DNA of 64,000 bases from Chloroflexota bacterium (lineage in GTDB: Bacteria; Chloroflexota; Anaerolineae; UBA1429): assembly GCA_019873625.1 (NCBI GenBank), contig JAIOAW010000012.1, positions 1 to 64,000 on the forward strand. The letters are read 5' to 3'. A program made the position numbers and the translations under genes. Shown piece after piece: positions 28,227-37,708 of this stretch. Positions within the stretch are counted from its first letter, which is position 1. Each line of letters begins with the position of its first letter. The notes under the pieces were generated by a model. That model was given only the letters and a program-made list of their open reading frames with translations. It searched no databases and had not been told where the DNA came from.

Positions 28227-28901
28227 ATGATCCTAGCCATTGATACGGCGACGCGTTATGCCAGCGTGGCGCTTTACGGTGAGATGGGCGTCCTCGCCGA
28301 AACGACTTGGCGTTCGGTCAACAACCATTCGGTGGAACTCGTCCCCGCCATTGCCGAGATGCTCAAGCGCCAGCGGTTGAACGTCTCGGCCATCAGCGCG
28401 CTGGCTGTGGCGCAAGGGCCGGGGTCTTTTACCGGCCTGCGCATCGGTATGAGCGTGGCCAAAGGGTTCTGCCTTGGGTTGGATGTGCCCTTGGTGGCCG
28501 TGCCCACGCTGGAAATCACAGCCTATGCCACGGGCAACCCCGGCTGCCCGGTGTGGGCCGTGCTGGAGGCGGGGCGGGGGCGCATTTGCGTGGCCACCTA
28601 TCGCTTTGAAGAGGGCCTGCCCGTTCAGCAGGGGCCTTTGCAGGTGGTGCGCGTGGAGGAATGGTTCCCCGTCATCGCGGAGCCTGTGCTGGTGGCCGGC
28701 GAGGTCAGCCCAGAATTGGCCGAGCACCTGTTGCGCCTGCCGGGGGCGGAGGACCTTGCCATCGTCTCGTTGGCCGGCGCGGTGCGGCGAGCAGGTTACC
28801 TGGCCGAGTTGGCCTGGAATAGACTGCACGAGGGCCAGGCCGATGACCCCGATCGCGTCGAACCGCTGTATATCCATCTTAGCCAAGTGGGTGCGCCGTA
28901 A
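28227..28901 (+). CDS. tsaB: tRNA threonylcarbamoyladenosine biosynthesis protein TsaB
   Basis: MILAIDTATRYASVALY; VAQGPGSFTGLRIGMSVAKGFC. Confidence 0.95.
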   Translation: MILAIDTATRYASVALYGEMGVLAETTWRSVNNHSVELVPAIAEMLKRQRLNVSAISALAVAQGPGSFTGLRIGMSVAKGFCLGLDVPLVAVPTLEITAYATGNPGCPVWAVLEAGRGRICVATYRFEEGLPVQQGPLQVVRVEEWFPVIAEPVLVAGEVSPELAEHLLRLPGAEDLAIVSLAGAVRRAGYLAELAWNRLHEGQADDPDRVEPLYIHLSQVGAP

Positions 28902-29578
28902 TGGACCTGGCCGGTTTGCCCTATCTCGTCGAGGCGATGACCCCGGCGGATATCCCCACGGTGGCGGCCATCGAACGGGCCGTCTTCACTGCGCCGTGGC
29001 CCGAAGAGGCCTTTCGCAGTGAATTGGCCCACCATGAGGGGGCCTGCTATCTCGTGCTCCGCTATCGCCCTTGGGCCGCCGCACGGGGCGACCCCGCGCG
29101 CGCCCATCTCCTCCAGCGGCTTTGGCCGCGCCCCGCGCTCGATGAATCTCTAATCGGCTACGGGGGGTATTGGCGCGTGGTGGACGAGGGGCACATCTGC
29201 ACCCTCGCCGTGCGCCGGGCTTGGCGCGGCCGGGGCCTGGGCGAACTGTTGCTCCTTTCTCTCATTGAGCATGCCCTCGCCTCGGGCATCGAGATGATGA
29301 CGCTCGAAGTGCGCGTGAGCAATACCGTAGCGCAGAGCCTCTACCAGAAATATGGTTTTGAGCGGGTGGGGCGGCGCAAGGGATATTACGGCGATAACGG
29401 CGAGGACGCGTGGATTATGTCCACGGGTTCGATCCGCACCGAGGCCTACCGCACGATGCTGGCGGAACGTGAGGCGGCCCTCCGTGCCCGGTTGATGACC
29501 GCCGATTCGGCGCCCCCCGAGCCAGAGCCGGCCCCTTGGCCGAAAGAATCCTCAAACGCCCAACGGGAGAAGGGATGA
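28901..29578 (+). CDS. rimI: Ribosomal-protein alanine N-acetyltransferase RimI-like
   Basis: MTPADIPTVAAIERAVFTAPWPEEAF; GHICTLAVRRAWRGRGLGELLL; adjacent to tsaB. Confidence 0.9.
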   Translation: MDLAGLPYLVEAMTPADIPTVAAIERAVFTAPWPEEAFRSELAHHEGACYLVLRYRPWAAARGDPARAHLLQRLWPRPALDESLIGYGGYWRVVDEGHICTLAVRRAWRGRGLGELLLLSLIEHALASGIEMMTLEVRVSNTVAQSLYQKYGFERVGRRKGYYGDNGEDAWIMSTGSIRTEAYRTMLAEREAALRARLMTADSAPPEPEPAPWPKESSNAQREKG

Positions 29579-30351
29579 CATCCAGCCGACCGCTGATCCT
29601 CCTCACCAACGATGACGGCGTTCAAGCGCCGCCGCTCCTTGCCCTGCACCGCGCCTTGCGCGAGGTGGGCGAACTGGTCGTCATCGCGCCCGAGCACAAT
29701 TGGTCTGCGTCGGGCCACTCGAAGACGATGCACAAACCCCTGCGCGTCTCCCCGGCGCGCCTTGAAGATGGCACCGAGGCGCTGGTGGCTAGCGGCTCCC
29801 CCTCGGATTGCGTGGCCTTGGCCCTGTTGGGGGTGCTCGACCGCCAGCCAGACCTGGTCATCTCGGGCATCAACATTGGGGCAAACGTCAGCACAGACCT
29901 CACGTATTCAGGCACGGTCTCGGCTGCGATGGAGGCCTATATCGCGGGCGTTTCGGCTATGGCCGTCTCGCTCGATAGCCACGAACCCTACCCGCCAGAG
30001 GCCGCCGCGCGCTATGCTGCGCGCCTGGCGTGCCTCCTGTTAGAGCACCCGGAGGGTGCGCCCTGGCTCTTGAACGTGAACGTGCCGGCGCTCCCGGAAG
30101 AGGACATCAAGGGGATTCAGGTAACGCGCCTGGGCCGGCGCATTTACCGCGATGCGTTGGTGAAGCGGCGCGACCCGCGCGGCCGCATCTATTATTGGAT
30201 TGGGGGAGAAGTGCCCACGGGCATCCCGGAGGAGGGGACCGATATCGGCGCGTTGGCCGAGGGGTGGGTCTCCGTCACGCCGTTAAGGTTGGACCTCACC
30301 GACCACGAGCGGCTAGAGACCCTGCGCGCCTGGTTTGCGCCCCGGCCCTAG
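29575..30351 (+). CDS. surE: 5'/3'-nucleotidase SurE
   Basis: ILLTNDDGVQAPPL, VIAPEHNWSASGHSKTM, SGSPSDCVALAL, SGINIGANVSTDLTYSGTVSAAMEA; ATGA overlap with rimI. Confidence 0.96.
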   Translation: MTSSRPLILLTNDDGVQAPPLLALHRALREVGELVVIAPEHNWSASGHSKTMHKPLRVSPARLEDGTEALVASGSPSDCVALALLGVLDRQPDLVISGINIGANVSTDLTYSGTVSAAMEAYIAGVSAMAVSLDSHEPYPPEAAARYAARLACLLLEHPEGAPWLLNVNVPALPEEDIKGIQVTRLGRRIYRDALVKRRDPRGRIYYWIGGEVPTGIPEEGTDIGALAEGWVSVTPLRLDLTDHERLETLRAWFAPRP

Positions 30352-30361
30352 GGGCAACTCC

Positions 30362-30640
30362 TCAGGGGGTGGGGAAGCGCAGGTGAGCCACCGCAGGGGC
30401 CGGGTGCCCCAAAAGGCCCCCCGGCTGGGACCCGCCTGGCGTAGACCACGGCATCCGAATGCCGCACATCCGAAAGACCGTGGCGAACATAAAGAGGAGC
30501 ACCGCGATATAGAGCCACGTGCGGGCCGATTTTTGAGGATCTCGCCGCTTGGGCGGGGGTTGCTTGGGCAGGTCCTGATCACAACGCCAACACCGCGTGC
30601 GCCCTTCGGGGTTGTATGCTCCACAATTTGGACAATCCAT
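30362..30640 (-). CDS. Small zinc-ribbon single-TM protein
   Basis: MDCPNCGAYNPEGRTRCWRCDQDLP plus TM helix. Confidence 0.7.
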   Translation of the reverse strand: MDCPNCGAYNPEGRTRCWRCDQDLPKQPPPKRRDPQKSARTWLYIAVLLFMFATVFRMCGIRMPWSTPGGSQPGGLLGHPAPAVAHLRFPTP

Positions 30641-30754
30641 CGTCTCTTAGCCCTTGTTTCGTCCCTTGCGGACCCAACACCCCTATTATAACACAACCGC
30701 TTGGGGCAAAATAATCTCAAAAAGGCCCGTTTCTTTCCCGAGGGAGCCAATCCT

Positions 30755-30783
30755 TTGACCGCCAGACCCCTTTCGGCTATACT
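30755..30783 (+). promoter_or_regulatory. Promoter of tRNA-Pro/tRNA-Gly transcription unit
   Basis: TTGACC-N17-TATACT, ending 11 nt before the tRNA. Confidence 0.8.
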
Positions 30784-30794
30784 ATATTCGGGTC

Positions 30795-30868
30795 CGGGGT
30801 GTGGCGCAGACCGGTAGCGCGCAGCGTTTGGGACGCTGAAGTCAGAGGTTCAAGTCCTCTCACCCCGA
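30795..30868 (+). tRNA. tRNA-Pro (anticodon TGG)
   Basis: CGGGGTG...CACCCCG acceptor; CAGCG-TTTGGGA-CGCTG anticodon arm; GAGGTTCAAGTCCTC T arm; no encoded CCA. Confidence 0.96.
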
Positions 30869-30871
30869 CTT

Positions 30872-30944
30872 GCGGGCGTAGCTCAGTTGGCAGAGCTCCT
30901 GCCTTCCAAGCAGGTTGTCGCGCGTTCGAATCGCGTCGCCCGCT
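30872..30944 (+). tRNA. tRNA-Gly (anticodon TCC)
   Basis: GCGGGCG...CGCCCGC acceptor; CCTGC-CTTCCAA-GCAGG anticodon arm. Confidence 0.96.
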
Positions 30945-30962
30945 CTAGAGTTCCGGGGAGAG

Positions 30963-30992
30963 CCGCGCTTGAGTAAAGCGCGGTTTTGTTTT
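30963..30992 (+). terminator. Rho-independent terminator after tRNAs
   Basis: CCGCGCTT-GAGTA-AAGCGCGG-TTTTGTTTT. Confidence 0.9.
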
Positions 30993-31064
30993 AGGTTGCG
31001 GTGCGGGGCCAGCCCATTATGATGGGCCGTGCGGGTACATCGAGCGTGGGCGGGGTGGGGCGAT

Positions 31065-31619
31065 ATGCGCGTGCGGAAGGCCTCTTTTATCGGCGTATTC
31101 CTTTTGGCCCTGGTGGGTTGTACAGCCTCGCCGCCGCGGGGTGCTGAAATCGCTGCGCACGCCGCGGAGGCGGTGGAGAGGCCCTCGTTCACTGTGGCGC
31201 CGACCCCTCTCACCCCCACGCGAACGGTAACCCCTTCACCCGTTCCCACCTTCACGCCCACACGGGTGCCTGCGCCCACCCCAACGTGGGCGCAGACGCC
31301 CACCCAAACCGCCGTGCCCACCGCAATGCCCACGTGCACGCCATCCCCCACGCGCACTTCCCCACCCACGCCGCACCCGCCGACGGCCACCCCCCGGCCG
31401 GGCGTCCCCCCTGGCGCCGAGGCCTTGGCCGAAGGCGTGTGGCGCTGCCCCCGGAGCATCGAGGGCGCCGCCTATGTGGGGAGCGCCCAAAGCAACAAGT
31501 TCCACAACCCGCAATGCCAGTGGGCCGAAAAGATTAAAGACGAAAACCGCCTTTGCTTCACCAGCCGAGAGGCCGCCCTGGGCTATGGCTATGTGCCCTG
31601 CAAGGTGTGCAAGCCCTAG
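31065..31619 (+). CDS. Lipoprotein with Thr/Pro-rich stalk and Ada-like zinc-binding C-terminal domain
   Basis: Lipobox LVGC; long TP-rich spacer; YVGSAQSNKFHNPQCQWAEKIKDENRLCFTSREAALGYGYVPCKVCKP. Confidence 0.85.
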   Translation: MRVRKASFIGVFLLALVGCTASPPRGAEIAAHAAEAVERPSFTVAPTPLTPTRTVTPSPVPTFTPTRVPAPTPTWAQTPTQTAVPTAMPTCTPSPTRTSPPTPHPPTATPRPGVPPGAEALAEGVWRCPRSIEGAAYVGSAQSNKFHNPQCQWAEKIKDENRLCFTSREAALGYGYVPCKVCKP

Positions 31620-31784
31620 CCCCTATGGCGGGTTGAAGCCTTGCATCGGCGTGCTTGGCACACGCGGGGCTTGCGCCCCCCTCTGATTTAGGGGAATCGA
31701 ACCCGCGCATTCGCAAAGTGGCGCTCAAGCCGTTCTCGTGTAAAATGGAAGGCGTTTTCGGAATATCTCCTTTTGTGAGGGCCT

Positions 31785-33146
31785 ATGCTCACGTACCGCC
31801 AGGCGCTTGAGGCGATTTTCCAACGGGCCGATTACGAGCGGGGCGATCGTCCCCCCTATCCGGAGCGGGTGTGGCGCCTTGCGCGCGTGGAGGAACTCCT
31901 TGGGCAAATTGGGAACCCCCACCGCGCCTACCCCTCAGTGCACATCGCGGGGACCAAGGGCAAGGGGTCCACCACGGCGATGATCGAATCCATCCTGCGG
32001 GCGGCGGGCTACCGCACGGGGATGTACACCTCGCCCCATCTGCATACCTTTCGAGAGCGCATCCAGATGGAGGGTGCGCCCATCTCGGAAGAAGAGGTGT
32101 CGGCGCATATGGAGGAACTCATCCCCATCCTGAAGGAGCGCCCTGAGGTAACCGTGTTCGAGATTATCACGGCCCTGGCGATGAAGGCCTTTCGGGCGCG
32201 CGGGGTGGAGTGGGGCGTGTTCGAGGTGGGGATGGGCGGCCGCTTGGATGCCACGAACGTCCTTCTGCCGGAGGTGGCCGTGATCACCTCCATCAGCCTA
32301 GATCACGTGAACGTGCTGGGCCATACGCTGGATGCCATCGCCCGCGAAAAGGCGGGCATCATCAAAGAGGGGCGGCCGGTGGTCAGCGCACCCCAGCGCC
32401 CCGAGGCGCTAGAGGTCATCGAACGCACGGCGGCGGAACGCAACGCACCCCTTACCCTCGTCGGGCGAGATTGGCATTGGCGCTACGAGGGCACCGATGG
32501 CGCTCGGCAGTGGCTCACCATCTGGCGCGAGGGGAGCGAGGCGTCGCCCGAATATCCCCACGTGGAACTGCCCCTTTTGGGCGCGCACCAGTTGGAAAAC
32601 GCCTGCAATGCCGTGGCCGCCATTGAAATCTTGCGCGAGAAGGGCGCCTCGATAAGCCGAGAGGCCGTGCGCCAAGGGCTGAGGGAGGTGCGCTGGCCCG
32701 GCCGGTTGGAGGTGCTCGGGCGCACGCCGCTCGTCGTGCTCGATGGCGCCCACAACGGCTATTCGATGCATTGCCTCCTAGAGGCCGTGGAGGCCTATCT
32801 CCCCCATCGGCGGCTCCTGGTGGTGTTCGGCGCGGGGGTTACGCACAACCCGGCGGAACTCTTGGCCGAGATTGGGCCGCGCGCCGCGGGGCTGTTCATC
32901 ACGCGTTCGCGCCACCCCAAGGCCGCCCCCATCGAGACGCTCGCGGCCATCGCGCAGGATATGGGGCGCCTTGCGGGCACGGTTGAACCCGTCAGCGCGG
33001 CGCTTGAGGCCGCCTGCGCCGCCGCTCAGGCGGAGGATATGGTCTTGGTGACGGGGTCGCTCTTTGTGGTGGCCGAGGCGCGCGAGGCCTGGGCCATCAC
33101 GCACGGCTGGCCCCCCCTGCCCAGCGACCCGCCAGGGGTCTATTAG
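31785..33146 (+). CDS. folC: Folylpolyglutamate/dihydrofolate synthase
   Basis: VHIAGTKGKGSTTAMIESIL, YTSPHLHTFRERI, EVGMGGRLDATNVL, LDGAHN. Confidence 0.96.
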   Translation: MLTYRQALEAIFQRADYERGDRPPYPERVWRLARVEELLGQIGNPHRAYPSVHIAGTKGKGSTTAMIESILRAAGYRTGMYTSPHLHTFRERIQMEGAPISEEEVSAHMEELIPILKERPEVTVFEIITALAMKAFRARGVEWGVFEVGMGGRLDATNVLLPEVAVITSISLDHVNVLGHTLDAIAREKAGIIKEGRPVVSAPQRPEALEVIERTAAERNAPLTLVGRDWHWRYEGTDGARQWLTIWREGSEASPEYPHVELPLLGAHQLENACNAVAAIEILREKGASISREAVRQGLREVRWPGRLEVLGRTPLVVLDGAHNGYSMHCLLEAVEAYLPHRRLLVVFGAGVTHNPAELLAEIGPRAAGLFITRSRHPKAAPIETLAAIAQDMGRLAGTVEPVSAALEAACAAAQAEDMVLVTGSLFVVAEAREAWAITHGWPPLPSDPPGVY

Positions 33147-34717
33147 AGGCGCACGTAGGCCGCTCGCCGGATGCTCGGCATCGCCATCACGCGGGCCATC
33201 ACCTCCGGGGGGAGGGGATCGTCCAACCCGGTGACCATCAGCCCCGGGCCGCCGCGCTCTTGGCGACCCACCTGCACAAACGAGATATTGATCCCCGCGT
33301 TCCCCAAGAGGAGGCCCATCTGCCCGATGATGCCGGGCTGTTCGATGTGCTCGCTCACCAAGAGGTGCCCTTGGAGGACGAAATCCAGCCAGTAGTCGCC
33401 CAGGCGCACGAGGTGAGGTTGGCCGCGCATCACCGTGCCGCTCAAAAGGTGCTCTTGTGAAGTGGTGCGCACGATGAGCGTAATCAGCCCGCTGAACCCC
33501 TGCGCCTCGGGCGTGCGCGATTCGCGGATGATGAGGCCCCGTTCGGCGGCGATGAGGCGGGCATTCACCAGGTTCACCGCCTCTTCGCCCGATTCGCCCA
33601 AAATCCCCATAAGCACCGCCGCCGTGATGAGTTGCGTATTGTGTGCTTCCACATCGCCGGCGTAGATGATCTCCAAATGGGAGAGGTTATTTTCCGCGTA
33701 TTGGGCGTAAAAGCGGCCCATCTGCGTGCCCAGGTTTAGGTAGGGGCGCAAAAAGGCCATCTCCTCCGCCGAGAGGGCCGTGATATTCACCGGGTAGCGC
33801 GGCGGCCGGCCAGAGAGCACGTCGAGCACCTGCTGGGCCACTTGCAGGGCAGCGCCGCTCTGCGCCTCTTGGGTAGAGGCCCCGAGGTGCGGCGTGAGGA
33901 CGAGGTTGGGGCAGGCCAAGAGGTCTGGGTTGAGGTGCGGCTCATCGGGGAAGACGTCCAGCGCGGCCCCTGCGATGAGGCCCTCGCGCAGGGCGCGGAT
34001 GAGGGCCTCCTCTACGATGAGGTCGCCGCGCGCACAGTTGATGAGGTAGGCCGTGCGCTTCATCTGTTCGAGTTCGCGCGCGCCGATCATCCCCCGCGTG
34101 CGCTCCGTGGAGGGCACGTGGAGCGACACGTAATCGGCCTCTCTGAGGAGCCTTTCCAGGCTCACGAGTTCCACGTTCAGCCGCTGCGCCCATTCGGGCG
34201 CCACGAACGGGTCATGGGCGATGACGCGCATCTCAAACCCCCTCGCCCGCGAGGCGACCGCCGTGCCCACGCGCCCCAGGCCGATCAACCCCAGCACTTT
34301 GTCGCGCAACTCGGTGCCCATAAAGTGTTTTTTCTCCCAGCAGCCAGCGTGCATCAAGGCATCGGCCTTGGGGATGTGCCGCGCGAGGGAAAGCATCAGG
34401 GCTAGCGTATGCTCCGCCACGGCCACGGTGTTGCTCGTGGGCGCATTCACCACCAAGATGCCCCGCCGCGTGGCGGCCTCCAGGTCAATATTATCCACGC
34501 CGGTGCCGGCACGGGCGATGACCACCAACCGCTCGGCCCGTTCGATGATCTCCGCCGTGACGGGCGTGCTCGAGCGCACGATGAGCGCATCGTAGGCGCC
34601 GATCATCTCGCGCAGGGCCTCCGGCGAAGGGTTCAGGTGCACGTCCACCGCGCAGGTTCCCTGCAAAAGGGCCAACCCTTCCGGCGAAAGCGGCTCCGTA
34701 ACGAGAATGCGCCTCAT
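33143..34717 (-). CDS. serA: D-3-phosphoglycerate dehydrogenase
   Basis: VIARAGTGVDNIDLEAATRRGILVVNAPTSNT; C-terminal ACT-like IIGQMGLLLGNAGINISFVQVGR. Confidence 0.96.
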   Translation of the reverse strand: MRRILVTEPLSPEGLALLQGTCAVDVHLNPSPEALREMIGAYDALIVRSSTPVTAEIIERAERLVVIARAGTGVDNIDLEAATRRGILVVNAPTSNTVAVAEHTLALMLSLARHIPKADALMHAGCWEKKHFMGTELRDKVLGLIGLGRVGTAVASRARGFEMRVIAHDPFVAPEWAQRLNVELVSLERLLREADYVSLHVPSTERTRGMIGARELEQMKRTAYLINCARGDLIVEEALIRALREGLIAGAALDVFPDEPHLNPDLLACPNLVLTPHLGASTQEAQSGAALQVAQQVLDVLSGRPPRYPVNITALSAEEMAFLRPYLNLGTQMGRFYAQYAENNLSHLEIIYAGDVEAHNTQLITAAVLMGILGESGEEAVNLVNARLIAAERGLIIRESRTPEAQGFSGLITLIVRTTSQEHLLSGTVMRGQPHLVRLGDYWLDFVLQGHLLVSEHIEQPGIIGQMGLLLGNAGINISFVQVGRQERGGPGLMVTGLDDPLPPEVMARVMAMPSIRRAAYVRL

Positions 34718-34748
34718 CCCGCTCCTCTCAAACGCCCCGTGGGCTGCT

Positions 34749-34791
34749 GGCCCGCCTTCCCCAGGCAAATGGCGCCCACGGAAGGCGGGCC
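34749..34791. repeat. 12-bp perfect inverted repeat between trpB2 and serA (hairpin)
   Basis: GGCCCGCCTTCC...GGAAGGCGGGCC, no obvious T run. Confidence 0.85.
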
Positions 34792-34798
34792 TTGAACG

Positions 34799-36157
34799 CT
34801 AGAGATTCACCTGCGGCAGGCTCTGCAAGGCGCGCTGAATCATCTCTTCGGGGTAGGCATAGTTCTCCAAACGCCCCTCAAGATAGGCGTCATAGGCGCC
34901 CAAGTCAAGGAAGCCGTGCCCGCTCAGGTTGAAGAGGATGACCCGCTCCTCGCCCTTTTCTTTGGCATCGAGCGCTTCATCAATGGCCGCGCGGACGGCA
35001 TGGGCCGACTCTGGCGCGGGGATGATCCCCTCGGTGCGGGTAAAGAGCGCGGCGGCGTCGAACACGGGCACCTGATGATAGGCCCTCGGCTCGATGTAGC
35101 CCAAGCGGTGCAAGAGCGCTAGAAGCGGTGCCACGCCGTGGTAGCGCAACCCCCCTGCGTGGATGGCCGGCGGCACGAAATCGTGGCCCAAAGTATCCAT
35201 CTTGACCACGGGGGCCATCTTGGCCGTATCGCCATAGTCAAAGGCATACACGCCGCGCGTCATACTCGGGCAAGCCATCGGTTCCACGGCCACAAAACGC
35301 GTCTTGGCGCCCTCGCGCAGGTTCTGGCGGAGGAAGGGCAAGGCCAACCCGCCAAAGTTCGAGCCGCCCCCCACACACCCAATGACCACATCCGGGTAGG
35401 CGCCGGCCAGGTCCATCTGCTTGATGGCCTCTTCGCCGATGACCGTTTGATGCATCAGAACGTGGTTCAGCACGCTCCCCAGCGAGTACTTGGTATCGGC
35501 ATTCTTGAGGGCTACCTCCACGGCCTCGCTGATGGCAATGCCCAGCGAACCGGTGGAGTTGGGGTCTTTGGCGAGGATGGCGCGGCCCGATTCCGTTTCG
35601 TCGCTGGGGCTGGGCACCACATCGGCCCCAAAGAGGCGCATCACCGAGCGACGGTAGGGCTTTTGCTGGTAACTCACCTTGACCATATAGATTTTGCATT
35701 CCAGCCCGAAAAAGTTGCAGGCCATCGCCAGGGCAGACCCCCACTGCCCTGCGCCCGTCTCCGTGGTGAGCCGCTTCACCCCCGCGATTTTGTTGTAAAA
35801 GGCCTGGGCCACGGAGGTGTTCGGTTTATGGCTGCCCGTGGGGCTGGTGCCCTCGTACTTGTAAAAGATCTTGGCCGGCGTGCCGAGGGCCTGTTCCAGG
35901 CGCACGGCGCGGTAGAGGGGCGTGGGCCTCCACAGTTGAAGGATCTCCCGCACCTCCTGCGGGATGTCAATGTACCGCTCTTGGCTCACTTCCTGCAAGA
36001 TGAGATCCATCGGGAAGATCGGCTCGAGGTCGCTCGGCCCCACAGGCTGGAGCGTTACCGGGTGCAGGGTGGGCGGCAGCGGTTCGGGCAGGTCCGCCTG
36101 CACGTTATACCACTGGGTCGGCACGTCATTTTGCGAGAGTAGGAATTGCGTTTGCAT
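34799..36157 (-). CDS. trpB2: Tryptophan synthase beta-like protein, TrpB2 type
   Basis: [75 protein letters not shown]. Confidence 0.93.
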   Translation of the reverse strand: MQTQFLLSQNDVPTQWYNVQADLPEPLPPTLHPVTLQPVGPSDLEPIFPMDLILQEVSQERYIDIPQEVREILQLWRPTPLYRAVRLEQALGTPAKIFYKYEGTSPTGSHKPNTSVAQAFYNKIAGVKRLTTETGAGQWGSALAMACNFFGLECKIYMVKVSYQQKPYRRSVMRLFGADVVPSPSDETESGRAILAKDPNSTGSLGIAISEAVEVALKNADTKYSLGSVLNHVLMHQTVIGEEAIKQMDLAGAYPDVVIGCVGGGSNFGGLALPFLRQNLREGAKTRFVAVEPMACPSMTRGVYAFDYGDTAKMAPVVKMDTLGHDFVPPAIHAGGLRYHGVAPLLALLHRLGYIEPRAYHQVPVFDAAALFTRTEGIIPAPESAHAVRAAIDEALDAKEKGEERVILFNLSGHGFLDLGAYDAYLEGRLENYAYPEEMIQRALQSLPQVNL

Positions 36158-36261
36158 GGCTCTCCTTTCGGTCATAGATTGCGAATATCCTCGGTGCGGC
36201 ACAAACCCGCGCTAGACCCCTTTGCTCCTCATCGTGCCATCTTCACCTCCTTGCCTTATAA

Positions 36262-36616
36262 CAAGAAAGGCCCTCGCCCCCAAGGGACGAGAGCCTTGCG
36301 CTCCCGAGGTGCCACCCTCCTTAGGTGGCCAAAGGAATCAAAAAATCCGCCGTGATGGCGGATAGGGTTCCTTGGCCAGCCTCACTCTGCAGGTACGGGG
36401 CGAAACATCTTGCGTTGATGTGGCCCGATACCCTCGGCCATAATAACGGTGGCGGCTCCGTCACCCCCTACTGGGGCGGCTTGTGCCCGTTCGAAGGTGC
36501 AACTCCCAGGCCCATTCGCTGCCCGCGCAAGCGCCAGGCTCTCACCTCACCCTGGCTCTCTGGAACCCCGCCTTGGCAGGTACTCTTCCTGATCTACGTC
36601 TTTCGGCTTCGGTTTG
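36262..36616 (-). promoter_or_regulatory. T-box leader (apparent Trp specifier TGG) controlling trpB2
   Basis: Minus strand: AGAGTACC, GGTGAGGTGAGAGCC, specifier context GCGAATGGGCC (TGG at 36514-36512), T-box core AGGGTGGCACC (36318-36308), terminator AAGGCTCTCGTCCCTTGGGGGCGAGGGCCTTTCTTGTT. Confidence 0.93.
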
Positions 36617-36622
36617 GGCATC

Positions 36623-36650
36623 ATTATATAGCCTTTGAGAGGGTTGTCAA
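36623..36650 (-). promoter_or_regulatory. Promoter of T-box-trpB2 transcript
   Basis: Minus strand TTGACA-N16-TATAAT. Confidence 0.85.
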
Positions 36651-36690
36651 ACGAGGCAAAGGCCGGTGCTTTTTAGCGGCAGCGCCCCCT

Positions 36691-36719
36691 TTGACCCCCC
36701 TTCGGGGGACGGTTATACT
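36691..36719 (+). promoter_or_regulatory. Promoter of UXS-like gene
   Basis: TTGACC-N17-TATACT. Confidence 0.75.
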
Positions 36720-36751
36720 TTACGTAGACCAATCTTGCCAGAAGGGGGCCT

Positions 36752-37702
36752 ATGCGTATCCTGATTACCGGAGGGGCGGGATTCATCGGTTCGCACCTGT
36801 GCGACTATTTATTGGAGCAGGGGCATGAGGTCATCGCGATGGATAACCTCATCACGGGGAGTTTGCGCAACATCGCCCATTTGCGCGATCACCCTCGGTT
36901 TTCCTTCATCAACCACGATGTCACCCAGCCCATCCACGTCGAAGGCCCGCTCGATGCCATTTTCCATCTGGCCTCGCTCCCCAGCCCGGTAGATTACCTC
37001 GAAATGCCCATCAAGACGCTCAAAGTGGGCGCCCTGGGCACGTATTACGCCCTGGGGCTGGCCAAGGCCAAAGGGGCGCGGTTCCTCTTGGCCTCGACTT
37101 CGGAAGTGTACGGCGACCCGTTGGTGCACCCCCAAAGCGAGGAGTATTGGGGCAACGTGAACCCCGTCGGCCCCAGGGGGGTATATGACGAGTCGAAGCG
37201 CTTTGCCGAGGCGCTCACGATGGCTTACCACCGCACGCACGGCCTGCAGACGCGCATTGCGCGCATTTTTAACACCTACGGCCCTCGGATGCGCCTCAAC
37301 GACGGGCGTGTAGTGCCTAATTTCATCCGCCAGGCCCTGCGCGGCGAACCGCTCACCGTATATGATGATGGCTCGCGCACGCGCAGTTTCTGCTACGTGA
37401 GCGATATGGTGGATGGCCTTTACCGCCTGCTCCTCTCGGATGAGCCGACGCCCGTCAACCTGGGGAATCCCCATGAGATGACCATCCTCGAATTCGCCCA
37501 GTTGGTGCTGCGCATTTCGGGGAGCAAGTCCGAGATCGTCTTTGTGACGCCGCAGGACGAGCGCACGAAGGATGACCCCCATGCTCGCCAGCCCGACGTG
37601 CGCAAGGCTCTGAGGGTGCTCGGCTGGTCAGCCAAGGTGCCCATCGAAGAGGGGCTGGCCAAGACTATCGCCTATTTCGCCTCCATCCTTGACGAGATCT
37701 AG
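36752..37702 (+). CDS. NAD-dependent epimerase, UDP-glucuronate decarboxylase (UXS)-like
   Basis: [61 protein letters not shown]. Confidence 0.92.
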   Translation: MRILITGGAGFIGSHLCDYLLEQGHEVIAMDNLITGSLRNIAHLRDHPRFSFINHDVTQPIHVEGPLDAIFHLASLPSPVDYLEMPIKTLKVGALGTYYALGLAKAKGARFLLASTSEVYGDPLVHPQSEEYWGNVNPVGPRGVYDESKRFAEALTMAYHRTHGLQTRIARIFNTYGPRMRLNDGRVVPNFIRQALRGEPLTVYDDGSRTRSFCYVSDMVDGLYRLLLSDEPTPVNLGNPHEMTILEFAQLVLRISGSKSEIVFVTPQDERTKDDPHARQPDVRKALRVLGWSAKVPIEEGLAKTIAYFASILDEI

Positions 37703-37708
37703 CCCCCT

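Noticed and set aside
31685-31712. tRNA-like T-arm motif on the minus strand (GCGGGTTCGATTCCCC)
   Set aside because: No matching acceptor, D arm or anticodon arm upstream; the T-stem is imperfect. Could be a tRNA relic, but not supportable as a gene.
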